A stretch of 64,000 nt of DNA from Hyphobacterium sp. SN044 (lineage in GTDB: Bacteria; Pseudomonadota; Alphaproteobacteria; Caulobacterales; Maricaulaceae): NCBI RefSeq assembly GCF_021864465.1, contig NZ_JAKKUV010000001.1:389895-453894 (forward strand), read 5' to 3'. Shown piece by piece: positions 54,273 to 62,869 of this stretch. How positions within the stretch are numbered: position 1 is the first letter of the stretch; each line of letters begins with the position of its first letter. The notes under the pieces were generated by a model that was not told the origin of the DNA, did not search any database, and saw only the letters and a list, made by a program, of their open reading frames with translations. The translations under genes and the position numbers were made by a program.

Positions 54273-57200
54273 TCAGTTCTGCGGCGTGGTACGAACAGCG
54301 ATCGTCGTGCCGCCCACCAGCCGTGCCGAGTCGAAGTTGATCTGCCCGTTCGTGTAGGTGACCTGGATGAAGATCAGCCCGATCCGGTTCTGTGCCGGCG
54401 CGAAGGCGATCTCCTCGCCCTGGCCTTCGAGCCGCACCGCGAAGGTGCGCGACTCGCCGGGGTCGAGACCGCTGATCGACAGGTGCGGCGCAAAGTCCGA
54501 ATAGCAGACCCCCGTGGTCGGGTCGGTCGGGCAGATGCTGAGCCCGACCGGCAGGGGCGGGAAGGGATCGATCCCGCCGACGACGTTGAAGAAGGCTTCG
54601 CCCGCCGCCGCGGACAGCGCGCCGGAGAAGGAATCCGCGAGCGCGATCGGCACGACCAGCACGTCGCCTTCCACCGAACCGATATTCACCGCCGCCGCCG
54701 CAACGCGCGCCGCGCCGTCCAGCGGGACTTCTGCCCCATTCCCGCTGGTGGGGGCCATGGAGGTGAGGATGTCGAGCAGCGGTGTCTCCGACACCGTCAG
54801 ATAGAGCGTGTTCAGCGAGGTCTGACGGGCGGCGGAACCGTTCTCGCAGCCCACCGTCACCGGGGTGAGGGTCAGCCCGCCGAATGCGCTCGGCGTCGTC
54901 GTGTTCGGGCCGCGCTGGGCGCCGAAGGCGAAGATCTGCGACTGGCCCGCCGGGATGTCGGCCGCATCGCCCGAACCGCCGGCTTCCGGTGTCAGGGGCA
55001 TGAAGCGGAAGACCCCGGGATAGCCCAGTGGGGCCAGGACGCCGCACTCGCTGGCGTCCTCGCCGGAAGCGGCGGCCGAGGCCGCGACGAGCGCCGAGAC
55101 GAACCGGTTCGGCTGGACCGTCCGCACCTGGGGTGCGACGGCGGTCATGACTTGTGCGGAACCGGCCTCGCTGGAAACCGACCAGTTGAACACGAATTCC
55201 GCGTTGTTCGGCACAGCGCCGCCGAAGGAAATCGGCATGGCGCGGATATAGAGGCCGCCGTCCGGGATGGTGACGGAATGGATCTGGCCGAAGCTGAGTG
55301 TCGTGTAGACCCAGCTTTCGACTTCGGAAAGCGAAGCCAGCGCGTTGCCCGAGAACGTCTCGAGCACGACCCCTTCGGTCGCCTGTACGACGGACAGGTT
55401 CAGCTGCGAGCCGGCAGGGCCGCTCAGCTGCATCCACAACGTCCCGCGATCGGCTTGAGTCGGCGGGAAGGGTTCCCCGGCCTCCACCGTCGATCCGGCG
55501 AAGCTCATCTGTTCCAGACCGCTGTCGCCGGTGAGTTCGAGCGCCGAGGCGAACGCGTCATAGCCCGCAGCCAGCGGAAGGACGGCCAGCGTGATCGGGT
55601 CGCGCTCGCCTTCGCCCGCCGTGTTCGGAATCGGGTTGTAGTCGACCGCGATGTGCAGCCTGTCACCTTCGTTCGTGGCGATATCGACGCTGGCATCCCC
55701 GCCCGTAACGCTCGCGGATGCGACGGTCTGGAGGGCGGCCAGCGAGCCGCCGCGATAGACGCCGATCGAGGTTTGTCCGAGGCGGCCCTGAGCGGTGAAA
55801 CGGACCGTGCCGCCGCGCTGGGCTTCCATGACGTACCAGATCGATCCGCCATTATCCTGGCCGGCGTGATCGGGCTCGCCGATCTGTGTCGTGGCGCCAT
55901 AGGTCGAGGCCGGGAAGGAGGCGACGGCATCGGTGATCGGGAAGGCGTTGGCGAAATTGTCGTTCAGGGGGCGCTCGGTCGGCGGCGCTCCGGCATAACC
56001 GATCGTCGTCGCCGTGATCGTCAGGACCTGTTGGCCGCCCTGCCACGGCGTGGAGATCTCAATCTCGCCATTGGTGCGGCCGAGCGTGACGGCGGCCAGG
56101 TCGATCTCGATCCCGAAATCGACACTGCCACCTGCGGCGATTGTCGTGGTGAAGCTGCGCAGGCCGCCGCCGAAGGTGATGGCGTCGTTGCCGGTTGCGG
56201 TCACCGTCACATTCATGTCGGCAGTGCCGGTATTGCGGATGGTGTAGGTCACCGTGTCCGGCTGTTCGGGACGGTTCAGATCGACGGTGGCGTAGAAGTC
56301 GGTCGTCGGGCTGACGGCGAGCGGACCCATGCCTTGCGTCAGTTCGACCAGCGCCGCATAGGCGGCATTCAGTTGAATGCGCGGGCGCGTGAGATTGTTG
56401 TCGGTATCGGTGATCGGCCGGCCGGTGGCTTTCAGCGCCAGTTCGATCTCGTCGAGGCTGGCATTCGGGACCGCCGAACGCAGCAGGGCGATCGCGCCCG
56501 CGACGTGAGGCGTCGCCATCGAGGTGCCGTTATAGGCGTCATAGAGCGGGGTGGTCCCCTCCATATCGGTCGATGAGCGAATGCCGACGCCGGGGGCCAG
56601 CAGGTCGACGACAAAGAAAGAGTTGGAAAAGGACGCCACGCGATCGTCGCGATCGGTCGCGCCGACCGTGATCGCCTGTTCGATACAGGCGGGCTCGGCC
56701 AATCCGTAATTCCGCGATTCATTGCCGGACGCGATCACCGTGGCGACGCCGGCCGTGCGCAGCATCGAAACGATCGGGGTCAGCGGATTGGCCGGACAGA
56801 AATTCTCCGTATAACCGCCACCGAGGCTCATATTGATCGCGGCCAGCTGGATCGGGTCCCCGCCCTCGGGGTTGGGAATTTCCCGGTTGTCGAACAGCCA
56901 TTCGAGCGCGGCGAGCTGATCGCTGGTCTGCGAATAGGCGTCATTGTCCTCCGTGTCCGTATAGAACACGTTGACCGCGACGATGCCTGCGGCCGGGGCT
57001 ACGCCCATGAGCTGCCGGCTGGTGCCGTCGAAATCCGTGGTCACCGGACGGCCCGCGGCGGTTCCGCCGACATGGGTGCCATGCGTTGCGGGAAGGCCGC
57101 AGCGGTCGCAGTCATCGCCGGAGCGGCCGCCAATCTCGACCGGCAGGCCGCCCGGACAACGCGATACCGCGTGGATTGTCGGGTCGGTCGTCGAGAAACA

Positions 57201-57815
57201 GGCCGACGAAACGATACCGTCCGCCAGCATCGGGTGGTCGTGGTCGGTGCCGGTATCCACGATGGCGACGGCATAGCCCTCACCGGCGAAGCCGAGGTCG
57301 TGCATCAGCGTCGCGCCGATCAGGGGCAGCGAAGCGTCCATCATGGTCTCGGTGATGAGGTCCTCGACAATCCGTTCGACGCCGGGTGCACGGGCCATCG
57401 CCTCGATCTCGGCGCGATCCAGCGACATCGCGAGCGCCGGCGTATGGCGATAGGACTGGATCAGTCGTGGAGCGTTACGCAGTTCGCCTTCGGCACGATC
57501 CTCGGCCAGCGCCGCGATCGCCCGGTCCCGGCGCGATTCAAGACCCTCGAGCGACAGGCCGAGCGCCGCATTCACGGCGGCGTCCTGTGTGGCTCGGATC
57601 GCTGCGCTTCGTTCCGCGCGTGCGGACGCGGAAAGGGCTGCAGCCTCAACCGGAATTCCGGGGTCCGACATCATCACGATGACCCGGACGCGCGCACCGG
57701 ATTCGAGCGCTGCGGCCTGTTCGTCGGACACTTGCACAGGCGCGTCGGCGACGGCGTGGCCTGAAGCAAACAGCAAAGCGGCCGAGACCAGCCCGGCAAA
57801 CCTCGAAAACGACAT
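54273..57815 (-). CDS. Secreted subtilisin-like serine protease (S8), multidomain
   Basis: An 1180-aa protein started at the ATG after GGGGGAG, with a signal peptide (cut near ASGHAVADA, residue 25). An I9-like propeptide spans about 30-160. The S8 domain holds the triad: Asp in AIVDTGTDHDHP (about 184), His in THGTHVGGTAAG (about 245) and Ser in NGTSMATPHVAGAIAL (about 429). After it come Ig-like and beta domains and a C-terminal ~290-residue module resembling the end of the 1060-aa protein at 5945-9127. Likely surface-associated or released; the substrate is unknown. Divergent from an AraC regulator. Confidence 0.93.
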   Translation of the reverse strand: MSFSRFAGLVSAALLFASGHAVADAPVQVSDEQAAALESGARVRVIVMMSDPGIPVEAAALSASARAERSAAIRATQDAAVNAALGLSLEGLESRRDRAIAALAEDRAEGELRNAPRLIQSYRHTPALAMSLDRAEIEAMARAPGVERIVEDLITETMMDASLPLIGATLMHDLGFAGEGYAVAIVDTGTDHDHPMLADGIVSSACFSTTDPTIHAVSRCPGGLPVEIGGRSGDDCDRCGLPATHGTHVGGTAAGRPVTTDFDGTSRQLMGVAPAAGIVAVNVFYTDTEDNDAYSQTSDQLAALEWLFDNREIPNPEGGDPIQLAAINMSLGGGYTENFCPANPLTPIVSMLRTAGVATVIASGNESRNYGLAEPACIEQAITVGATDRDDRVASFSNSFFVVDLLAPGVGIRSSTDMEGTTPLYDAYNGTSMATPHVAGAIALLRSAVPNASLDEIELALKATGRPITDTDNNLTRPRIQLNAAYAALVELTQGMGPLAVSPTTDFYATVDLNRPEQPDTVTYTIRNTGTADMNVTVTATGNDAITFGGGLRSFTTTIAAGGSVDFGIEIDLAAVTLGRTNGEIEISTPWQGGQQVLTITATTIGYAGAPPTERPLNDNFANAFPITDAVASFPASTYGATTQIGEPDHAGQDNGGSIWYVMEAQRGGTVRFTAQGRLGQTSIGVYRGGSLAALQTVASASVTGGDASVDIATNEGDRLHIAVDYNPIPNTAGEGERDPITLAVLPLAAGYDAFASALELTGDSGLEQMSFAGSTVEAGEPFPPTQADRGTLWMQLSGPAGSQLNLSVVQATEGVVLETFSGNALASLSEVESWVYTTLSFGQIHSVTIPDGGLYIRAMPISFGGAVPNNAEFVFNWSVSSEAGSAQVMTAVAPQVRTVQPNRFVSALVAASAAASGEDASECGVLAPLGYPGVFRFMPLTPEAGGSGDAADIPAGQSQIFAFGAQRGPNTTTPSAFGGLTLTPVTVGCENGSAARQTSLNTLYLTVSETPLLDILTSMAPTSGNGAEVPLDGAARVAAAAVNIGSVEGDVLVVPIALADSFSGALSAAAGEAFFNVVGGIDPFPPLPVGLSICPTDPTTGVCYSDFAPHLSISGLDPGESRTFAVRLEGQGEEIAFAPAQNRIGLIFIQVTYTNGQINFDSARLVGGTTIAVRTTPQN

Positions 57816-58035
57816 GATCGACTCCCCCAGCGCGGACGTAGAGCGGGTAAAAATTTCCAAACCTGCCGTAGAATAGAAAATTCTTTCAGCAAATCAGAAG
57901 CTTGCCCGCAACTCCCCGATTGATTTCCGGGCCGGAGTGTAGGAATGCTACGCAAGGATGTGTTATTCAGCCCGTCTCACTTCGGCGGGCGTTCTTGCGC
58001 ATCCGTCTCAATAATCGGCCGTCTACGGGGGGAGT

Positions 58036-59106
58036 GTGGCGGACAATTCCGAAAACGCGCGCGCACTCGCCGCGCCCGTCGATGTCGCGGTTTTCGACAC
58101 GCGTATCGCTGCACCGGACGAGCAATTCGGTCTGTGGCGCGACAGTATCGGCGTGCTGTTCGACATCGATGCCGGACCGGATGCGGGCCGGACCGGCTAC
58201 CGGGCGCGGCTGGACAGCGCGATGGCGGGCGAGGCGATGATCACGCGGGTGCAGGCGGGCGCCCAGGCCTTCTCACGCAGCACCCTGCGCAGCTACCGCG
58301 ACGGCATTGAAGGCGTCATGTTTCAGGTCTTCACGCGAGGGAATGTCTCCCGGCGCGACGACGCCAGCACGATCGCAGCCGAGAATGCGTTGATCGGTTT
58401 CGATCTGACGCGCGACATGCAGACGGCAAATTCCGACTTCGATCTCGTGTCCGTGATCTTTCCTCGCGATGCGATCGAAAGCCGGCTGGGCAACCTGTCG
58501 GATCTGCATCTCGAGGCCGTGGCTTCAGATGGCGCGCTCGCTCAACTGACCGCCGGCTTCCTCGTCAGCCTGCAGCGGATGATCGGCAGAATGGATACCG
58601 GGGAAGCCGCAGCCGCCGTCGATGCGGCCGCGGACCTGATCGCGGAATGTTATCGCGGCCAGACGCGCCGCCTCGACACGTCGGAGAGTGTGCGGATCGC
58701 GGCCGTTACCCGCGCCAAGTCATTCATCCGCGAACGGATTCTTGCGGGTGAACCGGTCGAGGTTTCGACCGTCTCGCGCGCTCTCGACGTCTCGCGTGCC
58801 ACACTCTATCGCGCCTTCGAGCCCATCGGCGGCGTCGCCGCCTTCATTCGCGCGGAACGATTGCGCGCCTGTCTCACCGACATTGCGCGCCTGGCGCGAG
58901 GCGAGATCGCGGTCACGCTGGGCGAGTTGGCCATGCGGCGCGGATTCGAATCCGACGCCCAGTTCAGCCGGGCCTTCAAGGCCGAGTTCGGCATGACGCC
59001 GTCCGAGGCGAGACGCGCGCTGGCGAAGGCCCCCGGATTCGCCGGCGAGATCGGCGAAGCAGACCGGCGCTACGAACTTTGGGTTCGGGCCGTCGGTGCT
59101 GCCTGA
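58036..59106 (+). CDS. AraC-family transcriptional regulator
   Basis: A 356-aa protein with a GTG start after GGGGGGAG. Residues 1-225 form an unrecognised ligand domain. The C-terminal double helix-turn-helix (about 245-335) reads VEVSTVSRALDVSRATLYRA, IARLARGEIAVTLGELAMRR and FESDAQFSRAFKAEFGMTPS, the AraC HTH_18 signature. It is divergent from the S8 protease gene with a 220-bp shared promoter region and may control it; that link is inference. Confidence 0.9.
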   Translation: MADNSENARALAAPVDVAVFDTRIAAPDEQFGLWRDSIGVLFDIDAGPDAGRTGYRARLDSAMAGEAMITRVQAGAQAFSRSTLRSYRDGIEGVMFQVFTRGNVSRRDDASTIAAENALIGFDLTRDMQTANSDFDLVSVIFPRDAIESRLGNLSDLHLEAVASDGALAQLTAGFLVSLQRMIGRMDTGEAAAAVDAAADLIAECYRGQTRRLDTSESVRIAAVTRAKSFIRERILAGEPVEVSTVSRALDVSRATLYRAFEPIGGVAAFIRAERLRACLTDIARLARGEIAVTLGELAMRRGFESDAQFSRAFKAEFGMTPSEARRALAKAPGFAGEIGEADRRYELWVRAVGAA

Positions 59107-59188
59107 GACAGGCTTCCTGGACAGGCTCCGGCTTTCCAACCCGCCGCCAATCTCCTATGGCCTTTGAAGAGTGCGGGGGCAGGGCATT

Positions 59189-61324
59189 GTGAACGACACA
59201 GAACCGACAGGCGAGATCGAGGCGGGCATCGAGTCGGCTCCCGATCCGTGGGACACGGCGGATCTGCAGCAGTTTGTCGCCGGGCGCGATGAAGCGGCCA
59301 TCACGGGCTGGATCGAACGCCGCATAACGGCGGGCGACTGGACCGGCGGATACCCGGCCGCGGCCGCGCTATTGTCCGGCCATCGCTACTACATCGACGC
59401 GTCGCGCCTTCTTCGCGGGGCGTTCGAGGCGGGCACAGATCCCTATGACGCGCCGCGCGCCCTGATCCCCTTCTGGTACGGCACCGGCGATGCCAGCCTC
59501 GTTGCCGTCGCCGCCACCGACATGACGCTGGCCCTCGACACGATCGACTTCGCCTTCCAGGGCGACGATTTCCACAAGGGCATGGTCCGCTCCGCGCTCG
59601 GCGGAATCAGGCTGCTGGCGAATATCGAGGCCGGCCGCTCCGGCCTTGATGACATTCCCGCCGAAGGCATTCACGGCATCGCGCTGGAGGCGCTGTGGAA
59701 GCGGATCTGGATGCAGCACGCCTCGCTGCAATTCACGTCCGCACAACGCCTCGCTCTTGCTTATGTCCGGCTCGTGAAACCGGGACCCGCCGACATCATG
59801 TCAATCGCCGCGACCTTCTTCGGCTGGCATGGCGGCGCCGCGGCCGGGCTCGACCTTCTCGAAACGATCGAGTTCGAGGGCAGCGCAGAGACCGACCGCC
59901 TCGTGCTTGCGCTTGCCATCGCGTTCGAAGCGGGGCTGACGGACCGCTATCGTGCCGCCCGGTCCGCCCTGCAGGACCATCTGGCGGACCCGGCACCCGG
60001 CGAAACTCCTCCCGAGGACAGAGCGGCGCGCGAAGCCGAGGCCGAGCGTGCGCAGGCGACGCTCGATCTCTACGCGATCCGCGATGCGCTCGACGCGGGT
60101 GATCGCGAGCGCGCGGCGGGCTTGCTCGCGGCGTCCCGGGCGCGCTTCCTCGATGCCCGTTGGTCGGGTGTGTTCGCGCTTCCGGATATCCTGCTCGGCG
60201 GACAGGCGGGCCTGAATGCGTCCGTAGAGTTGGCGCGCGACTATCTCGCCGCGGAGAACCCGCCACGCTCCCCGTTCGCGCCGCACATTCTCGCCGACAT
60301 TTTCGCGAAAGACGGAGATTGGGAGACCGTCTACCGATTGTTCGAGGGCGACGCGGCGGGGATCCGCGCGGCCTATGCCGGGCTGACGCCCGGTCAGCCG
60401 GAATACGGCACCGCCGACCCGGCGAGCTGGCCGTCATCGGCCCTGGTGCTGAGCGGCTGGGGGCTGGGCGATGACATCTTCCGGCTCGGCCTGTTGCACC
60501 GCCATCTGGGCGCGGGTCATTACACCATGATGCTCGATACGCGCCTCGTTGAAATGGCCCGGCGCGCGCGGCCGGACTGGCACTTCCTCGCGCACACACG
60601 CGTCGCGGAAGTGGGGGCCACCGAATTCTGGAACCAGCGGCGCGGCGTGCCGGAGGCCATCGATCCCCTCCGCGTCCCGGCTTGCGCGCTCGACGCTGCC
60701 GACCGGCATGGCGCGGTGCTGGTCCAGGAAGACCTGCAAGCCATGCATGCCGCCCGGAAAGGCATTGCGTCGCACAAGTCCGCCACGCCCGTGCTCGAAC
60801 CCGATCCGGCACGTCTTCGCGCGATGCAGGTCTGGTTGGCCCAGGCCGCTGGCGGCCGGCCATCCATCGGCCTGTGCTGGCGCTCGGGGCTGGCTGGTGC
60901 GGCCCGGTCCTCCTCTTTCTTCGGCAATGCCGAAATTGCGCGCCTGATCGGTTCGGCACCTGCGGCCTGGGTGCTGATGCAATATGACTGGGATGCAGGC
61001 GAGATCGCGGACATCGAAGCCCGGTCCGGCGTGAAATTCATCGTCCATCCGGACCTCGACTTGCGGGGTGACATCGAAGGCGTCGCGGCACTGGCGCGCG
61101 CCTGCGATCTCGTGATGAGCACCGGGGTGTCGACGCGCGAGATTTGCGCGGCTGCGGGCGCCAACGTCTACTCGATTTCCTTCGGCTGGCCCTGGGCGAA
61201 TGCCTGGCGGCGCGATGACGGGATGCGGGATACGATCTTTCCGTCCATGATGCATTGCGATCCCGATGGCCGCGAAAGCGTGCTGGCGCAGGCCATCAAC
61301 CGGGCGCGACTGGAGACAGAATGA
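59189..61324 (+). CDS. Glycosyltransferase with TPR-like N-terminus
   Basis: A 711-aa protein. Residues ~1-430 are helical repeats (many Ala-rich pairs such as EAERAQATLDLYAIRDALDA). The C-terminus (about 560-710) has a GT-B-like glycosyltransferase fold: GLCWRSGLAGAA, WVLMQYDWDAGEIADIEARS, HPDLDLRGDIEGVAALARAC and STGVSTREICAAAGANVYSI. The order resembles FlmG-type TPR-glycosyltransferases that modify flagellin. The start is uncertain between this GTG (G-rich site) and one at 59171. It overlaps the GNAT gene by 4 nt. Confidence 0.78.
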   Translation: MNDTEPTGEIEAGIESAPDPWDTADLQQFVAGRDEAAITGWIERRITAGDWTGGYPAAAALLSGHRYYIDASRLLRGAFEAGTDPYDAPRALIPFWYGTGDASLVAVAATDMTLALDTIDFAFQGDDFHKGMVRSALGGIRLLANIEAGRSGLDDIPAEGIHGIALEALWKRIWMQHASLQFTSAQRLALAYVRLVKPGPADIMSIAATFFGWHGGAAAGLDLLETIEFEGSAETDRLVLALAIAFEAGLTDRYRAARSALQDHLADPAPGETPPEDRAAREAEAERAQATLDLYAIRDALDAGDRERAAGLLAASRARFLDARWSGVFALPDILLGGQAGLNASVELARDYLAAENPPRSPFAPHILADIFAKDGDWETVYRLFEGDAAGIRAAYAGLTPGQPEYGTADPASWPSSALVLSGWGLGDDIFRLGLLHRHLGAGHYTMMLDTRLVEMARRARPDWHFLAHTRVAEVGATEFWNQRRGVPEAIDPLRVPACALDAADRHGAVLVQEDLQAMHAARKGIASHKSATPVLEPDPARLRAMQVWLAQAAGGRPSIGLCWRSGLAGAARSSSFFGNAEIARLIGSAPAAWVLMQYDWDAGEIADIEARSGVKFIVHPDLDLRGDIEGVAALARACDLVMSTGVSTREICAAAGANVYSISFGWPWANAWRRDDGMRDTIFPSMMHCDPDGRESVLAQAINRARLETE

Positions 61325-61866
61325 TGAAAGAGCGAGCCGAGATTGCCCTTCGCGAGCTGGAAGATGCCGACGTGACCGAACGCTATCTGGCATGGTTCCG
61401 CGATCCGGAGGTCACGAAGTTTCTCGAGTCGCGGGACCTGACGCGCGACGACGTGCTCCGCTTCATCAATGACAGCCGCGGCAAGCGCCGCTTCATCTGG
61501 GCGATCTGCGATGCGGACACCGGACTGCACATCGGTAACGTCAAGATCGACGTGAACTGGAAGCATTCGGCGGGCGAGTTGTCGCTCGTGATCGGTGACA
61601 AGGATTACTGGGGCCGGGGGGCGGCGACCCGGACGATGCAGCTGGCCACGGAAAAGGCTTTCACCGAACTGGGAATCCGCAAGATCCGGTCAGGCCTCTA
61701 TGCCGACAATCACGGCTCGCGGAAAATGCTCGAACGGGCCGGATGGCGGCTTGATGCGCTTCAGCGCGACGAATTGCTGCGCGACCGGACACCGGTCGAC
61801 CGCCTGATCATGTGCGCCTTCAATCCCGGCGAATGGCGGACTCAGCCGCCCGAAGGCCGGGCGTAG
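61321..61866 (+). CDS. GNAT N-acetyltransferase (RimJ/RimL type)
   Basis: A 181-aa protein starting ATGATG at the stop of the glycosyltransferase gene (ATGA overlap). GNAT motifs: RYLAWFRDPEVTKFLESRDL at the start, IGNVKIDVNWKHSAGELSLV, the acetyl-CoA loop DKDYWGRGAATRTMQLAT (about 95-112) and DNHGSRKMLERAGWRLDALQ. Coupled to the glycosyltransferase, so it could acetylate a nucleotide- or glycan-linked amino sugar. The last 25 nt overlap the convergent methyltransferase gene. Confidence 0.92.
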   Translation: MMKERAEIALRELEDADVTERYLAWFRDPEVTKFLESRDLTRDDVLRFINDSRGKRRFIWAICDADTGLHIGNVKIDVNWKHSAGELSLVIGDKDYWGRGAATRTMQLATEKAFTELGIRKIRSGLYADNHGSRKMLERAGWRLDALQRDELLRDRTPVDRLIMCAFNPGEWRTQPPEGRA

Positions 61867-62717
61867 ACGGTCAGCGCGCGGCCGATCCCGATTTCGGCGC
61901 AGGTCCGCCGGAAGGCGATCAGATCGTCGATCGAGCGTTCCATCAGCGCCAGTTCGAATTCGGTCCGAGCCCAATGCGCGCCGCGGCCCTTGGTCCGGTC
62001 CGTCATGTAGTTCGCGGCGTCATTGAGCAGGAACAGGTCGACCGGGAACTCGGTGAGGAATTCCGCGATCTCGAACCCGTGCGCCTCGACGACATGGCGC
62101 AGCGTTTGTGCGTTGAAATAATTGATGTGGTCGGGAACGCAGACGAAATACTCCGGATCGGCCCGGCCCGTCGCGATGATGTAGTCCTGCAGCCAGGACG
62201 TGTCGTTCGGCGTCGAAATCCGCACATAGCCGCCCGGCGCGACCACGCCGCGCAGCCGCGACAGCAAGGCGCACGGGTCGGGGACGTGCTCCAGTACGTG
62301 ATTGCAGATCACCACGTCATAGCGGTTCGGCCCGTCAATCTCCGCGTCGAGCCAGGCAAAGGCATCGGTCGCGATCACCCTGCCGGCGATCTCGGGGTTG
62401 AACTCCTTCGCCGCGTCGGCGGTGAAGTCGACACCTTTGACCTCCCAGCCCTTGCGGTGGAAGTAGGCCAACGTGAAGCCTTCGCCGGCGCCGACCTCGA
62501 GCAGGGTGCGCGGCGTACTGCCGACCACGCGTTCGGTTTCGGTTGGCTGTATCAGCTTGTGCCGCAGATCGCGGTCCTCATAGGCATAGGCATAGTGTGA
62601 GGACGCGTCTTCCTTGGTGAAATACTTCTGGCTGTAATACTCGGCGAGTTCGGCTTCGCTCGGCACGTTGGCGAGCTGCCAGAATCCCATCTCGTGCTGT
62701 TTCAGACGCCCCAGCAT
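61842..62717 (-). CDS. Class I SAM-dependent methyltransferase
   Basis: A 291-aa protein, started at MLGRLKQHEMGFW. The Rossmann motif I is TLLEVGAGEGFTLAYFHRKG (about 93-112), followed by DAFAWLDAEIDGP, VICNHVLEHVPDPCALLSRL and GGYVRISTPND, the Methyltransf_23 pattern often found in surface-sugar loci. It is convergent with the GNAT gene and divergent from the MBOAT gene (152-nt spacer). The sugar or protein target is unknown. Confidence 0.9.
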   Translation of the reverse strand: MLGRLKQHEMGFWQLANVPSEAELAEYYSQKYFTKEDASSHYAYAYEDRDLRHKLIQPTETERVVGSTPRTLLEVGAGEGFTLAYFHRKGWEVKGVDFTADAAKEFNPEIAGRVIATDAFAWLDAEIDGPNRYDVVICNHVLEHVPDPCALLSRLRGVVAPGGYVRISTPNDTSWLQDYIIATGRADPEYFVCVPDHINYFNAQTLRHVVEAHGFEIAEFLTEFPVDLFLLNDAANYMTDRTKGRGAHWARTEFELALMERSIDDLIAFRRTCAEIGIGRALTVYARPSGG

Positions 62718-62869
62718 GCCGCCCCCTGTTTCTGCCCGCGAACCTAGGCAGGGCCAGCATGCCGCACAAGCCGTCACCGCATCGCTGGCTTGCGGGGCAG
62801 GTGTGCCGCTGCTAGCCCTTCATCCGGGGACGGACTTGGCGGCAGCGCCATGCCGGGCGAGGGGCAGGC

